DNA from: Plasmodium malariae
Lineage: Eukaryota > Apicomplexa > Aconoidasida > Haemosporida > Plasmodiidae
Reading direction: 5' to 3'
Length of the DNA stretch: 35,798 nucleotides
NCBI RefSeq assembly: GCF_900090045.1
Contig: NW_021638322.1
Span: 1-35,798 of the forward strand
In this document: positions 14,041-27,639 of the stretch, one piece after another
How the letters are laid out: every line of letters starts with the position of its first letter
Position numbering within the stretch: position 1 is the stretch's first letter
Position numbers and translations under genes: made by a program
The notes under the pieces: generated by a model
The model's input: only the letters and a program-made list of their open reading frames with translations
Told to the model about the DNA's origin: nothing
Databases searched by the model: none

Positions 14041-14500
14041 TTTTTTATTTTTATCTTTATAGCACGGTATATCCAATGCACAATTCTAAAAATATATTTG
14101 GTGAAGGATTTTAAAGTATAACTTATTTTTTCAGTAATAAATCTATTCCTATTTACAGCCCTTAATTTGTGTTTTAATTTTTTATATTTTTATTTAAGTT
14201 TTTCCTTATATCTTTTAATTTAATTAGTCCTTCTATATTCTTTAAGTTATTGTTTTATATAATCTTTTCTAATGTAGGTTTATTTTTCCTATTTATTTTT
14301 TTTTCTTTTTCTTCGTTTTCTCTATTTCCATATTAATCATATTAAGATGTCTGCTTTTCAAAATTGCATTTTTTGCTTAATTTTCCCTCATATATTTTTC
14401 TATTAATATAATATTTTTGTAATCTATTGAAAAGTTCCTATTGTTCCCCTGGTTTGTTGTTTTTCTAATCGGGAAATAAAAATAGGACTTAAAAATATAT
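14041..14500 (-). pseudogene. possible relic of a Lys/Asn-rich coding sequence
   Basis: On the minus strand this stretch is purine-rich and reads as short Lys/Asn/Arg-rich open pieces in shifting frames. One is LFNRLQKYYINRKIYEGKL; others are rich in KEKK, INRKNK and LKNIEGLIKLKD. Stops are frequent, so no gene can run through it. The strand asymmetry and amino-acid mix differ from the surrounding AT-rich spacer and look like decayed Plasmodium coding DNA. I recognise no family. It could equally be a purine-rich low-complexity tract. Confidence 0.25.
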
Positions 14501-15541
14501 TTTATAAATTCATAATGTGTTTTACCTCATAATAAGAAAATTGTGCTCACAAAAATTAAGCAAACAACAGCAAAAAAAAAAAACAAAAATAATAAACAAA
14601 AAGAAAAAAACCAAGTATAAATATTTTAATTATACTATATCATATTATTATTACAGTGACAACTTCATATACAATGGACAAATTAATAAATTTTTATGAT
14701 GAGAAGGAACTTAATTTTTTTTTCGTGACATTTTTCCATATTACACATAAATTTAGTATAAAAGAAACTGTTCATTATAATGATCATAATTCTATTTAAT
14801 TAAAAGTTTTATTTAAACTCTTCTAACATTTTAATCATATATTTTAGTTTATAGATATTAATTATTTAACTATACATATATATATATGTACACATTGTGT
14901 TTTAAATGATAATATAAAGAAGAAAAATACAATAATTATATAGTAATATTTCTTTATATTTTTACTTAATATCCTCTTAATATATTTTTAGTATAATCTA
15001 TATAAATTAGTGTAGAAACCAATCCAAAATTTACTAGAAAGTTTATTTTTCTATAATACATAATTTTTAGAATAAAAAAATTACCTTTATACATAAAAAA
15101 TAAAAAACATAAATAAAAAAAAAATTCAGCAAAAATTAAAAAATATATATTTTAAAAATTTTATTTTCATGTCTATTTTGTTTTGTTTTTTTATTTTTTT
15201 CAGAAATAAAATGATTTTTGAAATACAAGAATATCACTATTTCTACTGATATTTGATGTAACTATAGTATAATGTTATAATCCTCTACAAACAAAATGTT
15301 TAATCCATCGAAATAATACAACTAAACAACATTTCTACTTATTTCTGGTGTAAATACTATATGGAATACTCATATTTTTAAAGAATATTTAAATGATAAA
15401 TAAAATTAAATTATTTAATACACATATTAATCATTTCTATTATATATATTTTAAATATCATACGATCATAATAAAAGATTTCTTCTTAGATTCTATTTTA
15501 GAAATCAAGTATAATTGTATCCATTTATTATTTTCTTCTTT

Positions 15542-15568
15542 GTTTTATTTTATTTTATTTTATTTTTC
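15542..15568. repeat. TTTTA pentamer repeat
   Basis: Tandem TTTTA units, about five copies, in the gene-poor middle of the window. A similar TAAAA run lies near 2370-2395 on the other strand. Confidence 0.85.
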
Positions 15569-17413
15569 TTCTTTATAAATAAAGAAATACATGCACATAC
15601 ATAAAACTGTGAATTTTAGTTTTTTTTAATATTAAACTAATTATTCTATAATTAAAAAATACATAAACTTAATAAAATAATGTAAAATGGTAAGCGTAGA
15701 ATAATTAAAAAATTAACAATGACACTTATTTCTTTTTTTTCTTTTTACTTACCACTATACAAAAATAAGTACTTTCACTATAAATTTCTTTAATAAAAAA
15801 AATAGATATTAATTTGTTATATATAATACAAAATATTTTATTTACATTTTTTTTATTAATTATATATACATATATAATATATAATATAAATATAAAGTAA
15901 AATGGGAAAGATTCTTTTAGTTTTTTTTTTTTATCGTGAACATGTCTTCAGCATCACATTACATATATAATAGCACAATTCGAAATTTTATTTGTTCTTT
16001 ATTTTGAAGCCTTCTTTTTTTAACTTTATAAATTTTATTTAAAATTTTTTTTTATAATTATAAATATTATTTTATATACGTTATAGTAAACATATATCAA
16101 AAGCTAAAAACAAATAATAATAAATAAATAAAATATTTCATATAAATCCAAAATAAAACTCTTTCATTATACTCTTTTTTTTTCTGCTAATTTTCATCTT
16201 ATCTAATAAAAAATCCTTATTCAAAGATTTTTTTGTAATACATTTAAACAATATGGCACTTTACCAATATTTTTGAATGTAGTCTTCGAAATGAAAAAAT
16301 AAATATAATATTAAGAGAAAACAAATAACCTTAGTGCATAAAAAAAAAAGCTTGAAATAAAAAAAAATAATGTACGCAAATAATACTAGTAAAATGTTAA
16401 AAATTAAAATGTATAATTTTAATAATCAAATTTTAATTTAATTGTTATTTTTTTAATTTATCTATATTATTTATTATTGAAACTTTTATAAAATAAGGTA
16501 TAATAACCACTCAAATATTATTGTTTTAATATACATTTTTATAACTATATTATTGGAATTATTGATTTAAAATATAAATGCACATTATCCGCAAAGATTA
16601 CAGCAAGAATTGAAGTTATTATAAAAATAAATTTTCATATATCTTATATAATATAAAAATATAACTATGTATATGTAAAATAATAATATTTTTATCAACT
16701 AAGCATTTAATAATTATGCTATATCAAATTATATCAAAATATAATACTATATATAATATAAATGTAAGTATAATATATTATAATTTTGTTACTGCTATAT
16801 ATATTCCTTCTGTTTTTTAATTAATAATTTTTATAAAAAATATTTTCAAAAAAATTACAAGATAGTAGATAATTTCTAAAAAAATTTTACACTATATTTT
16901 TTAACAATAGATCTAAATATAACTGTTCTAAGAATATTTTCTGAATATATTCTAATACATATTTTATTTCTAGAATTTTTTCTCGTATTATATCCTCATT
17001 AAAGCAATATTTTATCAATATATATTATGTATATAAATATATAATTGTTTTTCGAAATGAAATTTTGTATGGTGAATTATAATATTAACACAATTATTTC
17101 CGTAACGTACTCATTAATACTTTTTTATTTGTTTTATTTGAATAATATTAATTAATAGTATTTTAATTATAGCTTTTACGAAAATATTTTTTTTAATTAT
17201 AACTTTTTTATTGTACTTCATTAAATACTACATTTATATTTATTTTAAAAAAAAATTTAAAGAATTGTTGTATAGACAATATATAAAATATATACATCAA
17301 GTTCTAAGTTATTCATGTATTTGTTTTTTTTGAAAAATATTAAATATATCTAGTAAAATAATATATAAGCTTTTACAACTTTAAATATATCCATTATAAA
17401 ACAAAATACACAA

Positions 17414-18331
17414 ATGATCATTTTTTTTATTAGATCCTTTATTTTTTCCTGTCTAATATGGATATTCAAATATTCTGACGAGGTATCATAGTTATTATAC
17501 TTAATTTTTTTCCTTTTTTTTTTTATTTTATGTTTTTAAATGAGAGGAATATTTTATTCATATAATATATAAATATACATTTTTTTAATATTTAATATGA
17601 ACTTATACTTATAGTCAAATATCTACGATAAAACGCGGAACAAGGAATTGAACATAAATAACATATTAAATATTAAATATAGCAGATTGTTAAGCAGTGA
17701 AATAAGAGCATCCCTGGAAGAAAACATAAATGTTTAAAAGAAAAAATATATGATTTAAAAGGAAAAAGTACTGCATCATTTGAAAAAAAACCATATGCAT
17801 TAAAGCAATATAACTTTTTTCAAGAAGAAGATTATGAATCAATATACAATGATACGTATCAAGAAGAATTGAATTATTTTATGCCACGTAAAAAACCTCA
17901 AAAAATTGGAGCTTCTAACGTTAAGCATAATTTAAAAGAAAAATCTCCTACATTAGAACATTATAATAATATTCAGAACAATAAAAACCTACACAAATCT
18001 TTAAAAAAGTTATACTCAGAGAATGATTCATCTTCAGACTACATCAGCTCAAGTAATAAACGTAATTGTATTATTAATAAAGATAAAATTAATTTTTATA
18101 AACAATCACAAAAACATCCAGTAAATATGCAATTGCGTGCCCTTTTTTGCTTATATTAGTAATGTTTTTCCGTTAATTATTTTTTTTTTTGTATTATAGT
18201 ATCCGAGAATGCCAAAATAATTATGTCTCTTATTATTTCATATTATAATCCATTATATATTTGTATTACTAGTAAAATTGTTTTTCATATTTCATTCTGC
18301 TTCCTTGGAGAATACAACTGTTTTAAATTAA
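17414..18331 (+). pseudogene. exported protein of the RLL (Pv-fam-d / Pm-fam-a-like) type, frameshifted
   Basis: Exon 1 is 17414-17482 (23 codons: MIIFFIRSFIFSCLIWIFKY then SDE), a hydrophobic signal exon. Donor GTATCA opens an intron at 17483-17614 that ends TTATAG. Exon 2 starts at 17615 in phase 0 with SNIYDKTRNKELN and an export-like YSRLLSSE. It meets TAA at 17735-17737. One base earlier in phase, the frame opens at 17734 (LKEKIYDLKGKS) and runs to 18159 as a hydrophilic Lys/Asn/Ser-rich region. A further shift near 18125-18140 gives a hydrophobic segment (YAIACPFLLILVMFF). More hydrophobic pieces in other frames reach a TAA at 18329-18331. The signal exon plus RLL motif plus LKEKI pattern resembles the Pv-fam-d/Pm-fam-a-like exported proteins as I recall them. 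The family name is tentative; the exon structure is firm. At least two frameshifts make it non-functional as sequenced. Confidence 0.7.
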
Positions 18332-21300
18332 TATACATAAAACTATCTCATAAATTAATCTAAGTCTAGTAAAAAGTGAGAAACAATTATTTATTGCAAA
18401 AATTTAATTCTATAAATTTATTTTAGTAATCTGAAAGAAAATATAATTTTATATATTCAATTGTAAAAAAATGTATGCCACAATACAATTATCTAATATA
18501 TATGAATTTTTTATATTTTTTTCATTTATTATTAAAAAATTGTCTTTATATAATTTTATATTTCTTGTAATATAAATATATATTCTATACTTTAATTTTT
18601 AGTTTAAATTATTAAAGATTTAAAATATAATTAAAAATTTACTTTCCAGCGATATTATATATATATATATATACTTTAATAAATTTTGCTTATTTTTCAT
18701 ATTATGACGTTTACATATTTAATATATACAATTAAAAATATTTATATAAAGAATAATATTACATTTCAAAATATTATAATCATATTTACACAAGTTAAAT
18801 AGTAAAATATTTACAAATTATGTAATATTCACTTTAATAATCAATTTTTATATAATTCAGTATATCCTTTATATGGAGATAGCTATAATTTTTCTATGTA
18901 TAACTACATGTTTTCCTTTAAATAAAAAAAACTTAAAAAATTTCCCTTTCTTATATCTAATATTAATTAGAAAAGGCGTAAGTAGAACATATATTTATAG
19001 GATTCGCATCATTAGTGAAATTCCAATAATTTTTAAAGAATTGTTTTATTATTATCAACTAGTCTAAAATGTTCTGTTAAATATGTATAAGAAATACATT
19101 AGGTGATAATGTTGATATAGTGTTATATAAAACGTATATCTGTTCTACATTTACTTAAGTTATTCACTGCTTAGATGATAAAATAATTAAGAAAAGACAT
19201 ATATATATGTATATTAAAGCATTTAAACGAAAGCTATATAATAGGTATATACAAACTGAATAATTTAAATATATTTTCTATTTATTTAAATATTATTAAT
19301 TAATTTTTGCTTAAATAACGGAAAGCATATTTTTTATATACTCCTAAGAAATGTGTTATTCTTTTGATACTTCACTAATAGTAGCATTAAATATGTTGAA
19401 TATTTCATGAAATTTGCCATGATTATCGAATTAGCAACAATAAAAGCCTTATTTTGTTAATAATATGTGTTAGTTTTTTTATTGTATAAGCAGTATCCTT
19501 ATTTTTTTTAAGTTAATTTTTGGATTGAGTTATTTCTTACTTTTTTCTAGTGAGTGTAATGTATATATATTAGCATCGTTTAAATAAACGTATTAGAGAA
19601 TTCTAATTATGCGAATGATTAAAGAAATATTAGTTAATCATTCTTCAAGTGTTTTGACTTTTTTATTTATCCTTATATACAGAATTTTTCATTCCATCTG
19701 TCCATACACAAAAAATTAGTTAATCAATAAGCATAATGTAATATATCCCCTGGACTGTTTATCATTTTGCTTGTACAATATTCTATAGAATTTTAAATTT
19801 AGGATAATAGTATATATATATATATATGCATTTTAAGTTAATACTTTTTTGTGGATAAATATTTTACAAGAAATGTATGGATGTCTATTTCGCGCTTTGT
19901 ATTCCCTGTAGGTATTAATAAGTAAAATACATTATATATATTATTAGTGATATTCTAAAATTTAAAAAGTTAATAAACTAATAAATTTAACACTTTTGTG
20001 ATAATTTATATGTTTTATGATTATATATAATGTAATAGTACGAGTCTTTTTATTAACATACTTATTACATATTTACAAAAGGTTATTACTCCGATTAAAC
20101 TTTGAAAAAATATTTCTTAAACCTCTAACGAACTACTAAAAATTTCGCAATAGGTGAAAAGGTTAAGTAAAATAATATATTTTTTTAATATATCTTAAGT
20201 AGAAGATATATAGGAATATAAAATATTTATTAATAGATGTTATATAATTGAGGTATATTGGTGTTTTATTCATTTATCCATTCATTTGACCAAAGGAATA
20301 TGCATAAAATTTTATATATCTATTTATAGACTTAGTAAATATATAACAAATAAATGAAGTATTTAAGTCTTTTTTACACATTATTGTATACACTTATATA
20401 GATTATAATACCACATAATATAATTTGAAACAGTAAATTTAAATGAATGAATTATATGGAAAATATACCCCTTTAACACAATCATTCAATTAAAGAAAAT
20501 GTTACATGAAATGTATTTTCTCATTTAAATAATGCATAAATTACTTTTTTTTTTTTTTATATTTTTTCAAATTAATGTTCGACAAAAATGTATATAAAAC
20601 AATATTAATAAAGGTATATCTAATATTTCTCTAAATATATCTGTTATTCTAACTGCTGAGTAATATTATAATTTGGTCATCCCAAGAGTATATCAATATT
20701 TACATTTAAACTGAACTTACAAAATAGCTAACAAAAATGGATACTTTTTCTTTTTAAATATTTTATTTTTAAACAAATAGATAATAAATAATACTATATT
20801 ATACATGATCAGCAGATAAGTATTTTTTAGAAAAAATGTTAAATTTGGATATTTTTCGAATGTATTACTTTTTTCATATAATTTTATATTCTTTAGAACA
20901 TAAAAAATGTGAAGTACATAATAATTATGTGCACATTTTTCTAAAAATAAATTCTGTATATCACTACATACTTTAAAAAATAAAGAAAACATTTTTAGCA
21001 TCGTCATTTCAATTTAACTTCAAACTAAAAAATAGAGCAATAACAGGAATAAGACTGAGAAGAATTTTTAACTTAAATATTAATAAATTAATGTATTAAT
21101 TGATTCATTTGATATACTTAATATATTGATGTATAACATATTTAAAATAATAAATAAAAATAAGCGAGGATTATAAAAATAATTTGTATATCTAATGGTA
21201 ATTACATGATGACTATGATTAGAAATTACGAAGCGTATAATTTATGGAATTTAACATATGGAGATTCCCGAAATATAAAATAAATAATCTAACATAATAA

Positions 21301-22949
21301 GAAAAAATTTTTATAAAAGGATTTAAGGAAGATATATTTCAACAAAAATAATTAAAGCATTTTATTTACATTATGCAATGTCCACTATTGTATTATTAGG
21401 TAATTCTGTGTAATCTTATTAGTGACAATAATGTAATCTGTACAACTGTTAATACCTCTAATCAAAGAAAGTATATAACATAATAAGTAAATTATAAGAA
21501 CAATATAAATAAAAATTAACATATGATACCTTTTGAAAATATTTGCAATACTATTATTTTTTTTATTCACTGTATAATGAAGTATTAAATATTTTATTTT
21601 TTCTCTAATGAAACTTAAGAAAACATAGTTTTATATTCATTTTTGCATTGCATGTAATCAAATTATAATATTATGAGCATAATAAAATATTATATTTATG
21701 TATCAAAACAAAAGCATACTATGCGGACCAACAAGTTAAGTAAACAAAAAATAAAATAAAATTAAATATAATGTAAATGTAATATGTAACATAAAAAATA
21801 TTTATTTTCTCTTATGCATAAAATTGACAGAAAATAAATCTTCTTTCCATGTATATTAATATATACTATATAGCTTGTAATATTATATTCTTAATTTTCA
21901 TGTGTTATAATTTTATTAAAACATGCAAATAATCAACTCATTTCCGAATTGCAATATTTTATATGTTGTTATTTTTAAAACACAGAATGATTTATATATA
22001 TATATATTTAAAAAAATAAGAAAACATTCTCTAATATTTTCTTAATTACTAATATAATAAATTATATTTTAGTTCATTTATCATTAAACAAAAGAAAATA
22101 TATAAAAAGGATTAAATAATCCGTACAAATTGTTCCTCCTAATAATGTTCCTTTAAAATTTTTTTTTAGTTTTTATGAAAAGTTAAATAAATATTGCAAA
22201 TATATTTCCCAAATTTATTATTCAATTATATTTGAATTGTGCTAATTATCTTTTAGTTATCCTAAAAATAATATTTTTATTACGCTGCATAAATAAAAAT
22301 ATTATATTCCAACTTTTAATGTAATTAACAATTTAATGTTTTTATTAAAAATGATTCATTTGATTGGTTTATTTATGCATAAGAGCATGGATGAACAATT
22401 TAATATACACAATGGGCACTGTAATAATATAACAAAAAAAAAAATATTGACTTAAAATTTATTGTGGTTATTAATAGAGGTGAATAATTTGTATTCTTCT
22501 TATATATAGTCTACCTAAAAAATAATAAATTATAAATAAATATAATATATTTTAAGTAAAATTTTTTATCACATTAAAAATAATTTATTTGTTTGTGTTT
22601 TATTTTTTGTTTTCTTTAAATATTCTTCTTTCTATTTACATATTTATAATTTTAGTAATATTCACTCAGTAATTTATGGTAATGCGCCTATAATATTATA
22701 TCGTATTGCATATAATAGGGTAAAAGATAAAGTTTTAATGGAGTGTTATTATACTTATTTATGGAACAATTATTTCCAAAAAAGTATATTTTATAATTTT
22801 ACAGAGATACCATATTAAGATACATACAAATATTTAAAACTATAAAAGTGTTTGAAAAAAAATATGAAAGAGCATTGAAATTTTTAATTTTTTATATTAA
22901 AAATTATATTTTTTATTAAAGAAAGTGGGAAAATAATATTTACATATGT

Positions 22950-22986
<37 letters not shown>

Positions 22987-23306
22987 TAGAATAAATTTTA
23001 TTTATATTACATTCCTTTTTTTTTACTCTTTACTATTTACCGCATCAATGTTAAAGTTATTTAGATTTAATTAACAATATTAATGTAATATAAACAATAC
23101 AATTATAATTTATTTTAAAAAATAAATTAGTGCCAAATTTCTTTAAGAAATATGTAAATAGATGTAATTACTAATAAAAAAAAAAAAAAACGCTTGAAAT
23201 GGGCCATTTGTAAATATGTCGTAATAGTTTATACGTAAATATATACATATATACATAGTATTAATCATTTAATCTAGAACATATATCCTAAAACTGATAG
23301 GAAATT
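18332..23306. other. AT-rich intergenic region upstream of PIR, no supported gene
   Basis: Holds an (AT)n tract at 22954-22984 and scattered short open frames. The longest is a 96-codon minus-strand frame at 20717-21007 with a hydrophobic C-terminal segment. It has no signal exon, export motif or family signature, so it is not called as a gene. Confidence 0.55.
22954..22984. repeat. (AT)n microsatellite, 31 bp
   Basis: Uninterrupted alternating A and T, about 320 bp upstream of the PIR start codon. Confidence 0.95.
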
Positions 23307-25182
23307 ATGGAAATTGAAGATTCAGATTACGTACATTTTCATTATTCATAGAAATAATAATATATATTCCCATTTATTATAAAGCCATTTTTCATGCATA
23401 ACATAAGAAAAATTATCCTTTGTAAGAAGTATTTATGTATTTATGTAATATATTTTATCAATTCAATTTTCAGGATGAAATTTTAAAAGATTCGTCTCCA
23501 TATAAGATATATGAAGAATTGAATAAACAGGTAAAAAATGTAACAGATGATCCATATTGTAGTGAATTTAAAAATTTAAAACAAGATTACAAAGATAAAT
23601 CTGTTGAACTTTGTAATAAAGTAACACAACTTTTAGATTTTGTAGTTAAAAAGAAAAAATCAAAAGAGTTTAAAGACTATTGTTTACATTATAAATACTG
23701 GGTATATCAAGAAATAAGGAAATTGTTTAATGAACGCTCATCAAATAATGATATCGCAGAAGTTATTAAAAAATTTATTAAATTACAGACTACTATTTTC
23801 TCTAATGACCAAAAGTATGGTTGTTCTTTCGTCTTTGGTACAAAGGATTTTACAGAATTGAATTATAAAATAGAAGAAAAATATTTGTATGATTATTTTA
23901 AAAATTATAATACTATTAAAAGTAGTGATACATGTTCTAAAGTTAACAATAAATATAAAAAATACCTTAAATCGATCGTTAACGTATATAATGATTTAAA
24001 GATATATTGTTGTTTATCAGAGGATTGGGATTGTTCACATTATTTTTTGAGTTGTAAGGATGAGTTTGATCCGAGTAAATTATTATTTTCTTTAGGGTCT
24101 GAAGAAAATGGAAATTGTGATGGACTAAAAACTATTACAGCTGTATTCAATGATAAAATATCAGATTATGAGGCGTTCAGTTCAGATTTTTTGAAATCAC
24201 TTAATTATGGTGCATGTTATAGTCCCAACAATGGTACATTCACATCAGGTGATACATCACATCCATTTTGTAATTTATACACAGTACCTGTACAGTTATC
24301 TAGTAGTGTAACTATAGTTAGAAATAATGAACCTCAAGGAAATGGTAGTGCATCCCCTCCAGATAATTCGAATTCAATGAGGGAGGAAGATCAAAAACAA
24401 GAAAAACATGCAAAAAGAGTTCCACAAAAAGAAGATACAGATGAAACAAATGAAAATATAGGGGGTTCAGGTAGTTACAAAGAACTAAAAAAAAAGGCAT
24501 CTCCTGATGAAGATACACATGTTACATTTAGGTGGAAATTTGATACAAGCGGACAATTAAAATGTCCAACTACAAGTACAAATAAAGCTGAATTAGGAAT
24601 TTGTGATTATATGGAGGAATTGATTGAAGGTGGTTTTGCTACAAAAACAAAATCTGGGATGTATAGATTGAATATTAAAACGAAATGGACCACTGATGAT
24701 TTAAGAACGTATCGTGAAAGAATAAGGAGTAGAAGATCAACTCATGAATTAAATACAGATTATTTTAATATATTAAACAACATTTTTATTCGTATTTCCA
24801 CTGGAGTTGCTCTAGTAATGGGAATCATTTTTATATTTTACCTTTTTTTTAAAGTAAATACAAAATTATTTTTCGCTGTATATATACATTATTCGTTACC
24901 ATTTATAACATATTTTTCTTAATATATTGTAATTGTGAAATGAACATATTATACATGTTTTTTACTTTCATATATATATTAGTTTACTCCCTTCGGATCA
25001 CGTTTACGTAGACATAAAAAAGGAAACAAAGGTATAGGTTTGATTTTACCGATTTAAGTACACGCAAACGACCAAGGCGCTTCTTAAAACGTACTTATAG
25101 ACATTCTGACAGGAGGAGATTTAACGTAGTAAATATAGAAGATGAGCTTCATTCATCAAATGATTTACGGAATATCAACTGA
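23307..25182 (+). CDS. pir: PIR (vir-like) variant antigen, three exons, tail frameshifted
   Basis: Exon 1 is 23307-23330 (MEIEDSDY, donor GTACAT). Exon 2 is 23474-24853, entered after TTTTCAG and left at GTAAAT. Exon 3 starts at 24983 after ATATTAG. All junctions are phase 0. PIR features are visible: DSSPYKIYEELNKQ near the N-terminus, and about a dozen cysteines through a helical ectodomain to about residue 290. A hydrophilic linker follows (about 292-355), then a membrane-proximal domain with CDYMEELIEGGFATKT, one membrane segment (about 449-467), and an FTPFGSRLRR tail start. As sequenced, exon 3 stops at 25055-25057, about 492 residues in all. In another frame, 25024-25182 reads as the expected basic tail (RRFLKRTYRHSDRRRF, NVVNIEDELHSSNDL). 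One base is therefore missing, most simply in the A run at 25016-25021. Membrane anchoring would survive the truncation. PIR proteins are large-family surface or exported antigens of the infected red cell. Confidence 0.92.
24983..25182 (+). other. PIR exon 3, cytoplasmic tail with -1 shift
   Basis: The exon opens in frame with exon 2, reads 24 codons and stops at 25055. From 25024 another frame carries 52 Arg/Lys/Ser-rich codons ending in TGA at 25180-25182. The open second frame and its tail-like sequence show the exon once encoded a longer cytoplasmic tail. The tail is like those shared by PIR and STP1-type proteins. Confidence 0.8.
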
Positions 25183-25745
25183 CATATATCAAAGATATTA
25201 AGAAGCCCACAAAATTGGATTATATAATCATTTCTATTAAGTAGAAATGATAAAGATCAAAGAATAAAAAGAGGAGCATAAATAAAATATAGACTTTTAT
25301 TTTTAACTTTTTATATATATTTTTTATTTATCCTTTTATAATAATTTATTTTTTCTAATTTTTAGTCAAATACTTTTTTTATATTTATTTAATTTTTTTT
25401 TTAATGAATTTAATTTGAACTTACAATAATATTTGTTTTATATATGGAAAAAAAACTAATACTTTCCAACCTAATAATAGTTTAAGATTCTAATGTTCCA
25501 CAATTCGAAAGCGTATATTGGCAAGGCATTTTTATTTTATTTAATTATACTCATGAAATTGTACCCTGATTTTTTGTTATGTGTTCTTAAAGCATAACAC
25601 ATTTGAGATATATTATAGTTATATTTAATGTAAAAATAAATTTGAATTTATTGAATTTATTTGGAACTAGTAATTTAGCCCTTAAATTAGCACAATGTAT
25701 CGTTAGTAAAAAAATTGATGTAACTCGTGAAATAAAAACCTACAG

Positions 25746-25768
25746 TTTTTTTTTTTTTTTTTTTTTTT
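25746..25768. repeat. poly-T tract, 23 nt
   Basis: Uninterrupted T run in the spacer downstream of the PIR gene. Confidence 0.95.
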
Positions 25769-27165
25769 ACATATAAATATACTTATCAAATGATGATTAA
25801 ATATTATATAATAATCAGTACTCAAACTATTTGGTTTTTCAATAAAAAATATATTTCATATTTGACCAAAACTTTTGGATAAAATAACATTGTATCTGAA
25901 GAACACAGTTTTTATATATATAACGTAAATATTATATACATAGAGCAGAAGAAATATTAAACGTGTTGCTGGATTTTTTTATTGGTAATATATATTAAGT
26001 GTTAGAGTAGTAATAGTAAGTGTATAAGAATAAACTAAAAAAAGTTCATCATTAAAATATTAATACAATTATTTGTATTAAATAAAACGAAAAAAAAATC
26101 AAATATGATAAATTAAATTTAATACAAGATACCAAAAAAATATGTAATATTTTCTTCCTTGATATATACATACGTACAATTTTAATAGCAATTCTATTAG
26201 AAATTATTATAATAAAACAGTTTTATCATCTAAACTATGAATATTTAGAGAAAGGAATTTTAACTCATATTGGCACAGAAAAAAACATATATAATATAAA
26301 AAGCAAAAACGAAAGATTAAATGAGGAAAAAAAAAATATTATTAAGCCTTTTATATTTTGACAGTTCAAAAAGTGTATAATAATAACATATTACAAATAT
26401 ATACATTGCTTATATATTTTTCCTAACTTAGAAAATTGTTTCCCATGGATAAATTATAAAACCATAAATGTATGTTAATTTAGGATCCTCCTACATACAA
26501 CTATAAAAACAAGTAGAAAGATACTTCATTTCATATGTTTACAAACATACCAGTAATTGTAACCTTCCATTAAAATATATATTTAATTTTGTGTAAAGAC
26601 GTCAGTATGATTAAGATATCATAGAGAAATTACTTTGTGTACATAGAACATATAGCACAGAAAAAATTTTAATAGTTTCAAATGCAATATTATATAAGGA
26701 AAATAAAATAAGAATTACTTTTCATAACTTTTCATATTTTTTTTTTAAACAATATATTTCAATTAGTATCGGAGTTGTTACAATAGAAATAAATGATACA
26801 CTTAAAAATATACAACTTAATTATGCGTTAATTATTTTAGGATTCAGTAATTATTAGTGAATATAGGAAAAACAAAAATCGTATTTAAATGTATTTTCAT
26901 ATAATAATTTACTTCTATAGATTACTCTATTTTTCTATTATTTATAATCGGAAGTATGTAATTATCGCGTTAAAAAATTAAAATAAAATTTGATTTTTTT
27001 TTTGCAACTTTTTAAAACAATTAGGCTCAACCATTTTGGTAACATTATTTTATGGAAACATTTCATAGTATACTTTTCAATCAAATAAATAAATGTATAT
27101 ATATATACATATATATGTGTGTGTATCCCTTTATTTATTTTGAACTCTGCTTCCATCCTATAATA

Positions 27166-27300
27166 CTACGGAGAAAGAAACATAACGATCTTGAAAGATG
27201 TAAAGAGCGATCTCGGTCGTGAACATCAGAGCCCACGTATATCAATCCGAAACATAGGCGATTACATATATCGTGTAATTCTTGATTACCAGTTTAAAAT
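27166..27300. other. GC-richer island with small hairpins
   Basis: Bases 27181-27240 are 45 percent G+C by hand count and 27241-27300 are 30 percent, far above the neighbourhood. Inverted repeats include ATCTT/AAGAT (27188-27199), CGTG/CACG (27218-27237) and CGAT/ATCG (27259-27273). Neither strand keeps an open frame longer than about 50 codons, and I recognise no protein or known RNA in it. It may be a structured non-coding RNA or a fragment of a decayed gene. Confidence 0.35.
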
Positions 27301-27639
27301 AAAATAACATTTAACTGAAAATTAGTTATAATATAACTATAAGCAAACGTGCAAATTGTGTCATATCTGTACTTGAGATTAATGAAGAAAAACAGGAAAA
27401 GTGAAACATAGAGGCCACAAAATAGAAAAAAATATATATGGCATAATTAATAATTAAGAAGTTATTAAAATGTATAATTTATATAGCTTTAAATATATCG
27501 ACTATATTGTAAAAGGAGCAGTAATTAAAAATAAGAAATTTTTATAAAATTGCATGCAATAAATTTATAAATATATATATTAAGTCAAGTGTCAGTCTTT
27601 GAAGGATAAAATGTTGAAATATATATATAATAGTAAGCA

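Larger units (their letters stand above)
10464..17413. other. AT-rich region where gene orientation switches, no supported gene
   Basis: All recognisable genes to the left are on the minus strand and all to the right on the plus strand. Apart from the possible relic at 14.0-14.5 kb I see only low-complexity spacer. The 5' ends of the fam-m pseudogene and of the 17.4-kb gene face each other across it. Confidence 0.6.

Noticed and set aside
20717..21007. 96-codon minus-strand open frame with a hydrophobic C-terminal segment
   Set aside because: No signal exon, splice sites, export motif or family match. Long hydrophobic frames arise by chance in DNA this AT-rich.
21385..21570. 61-codon minus-strand frame with a membrane-like stretch
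   Set aside because: Short, no exon structure and no motif. Probably chance.
24318..24518. 66-codon minus-strand frame
   Set aside because: Shadow of PIR exon 2.
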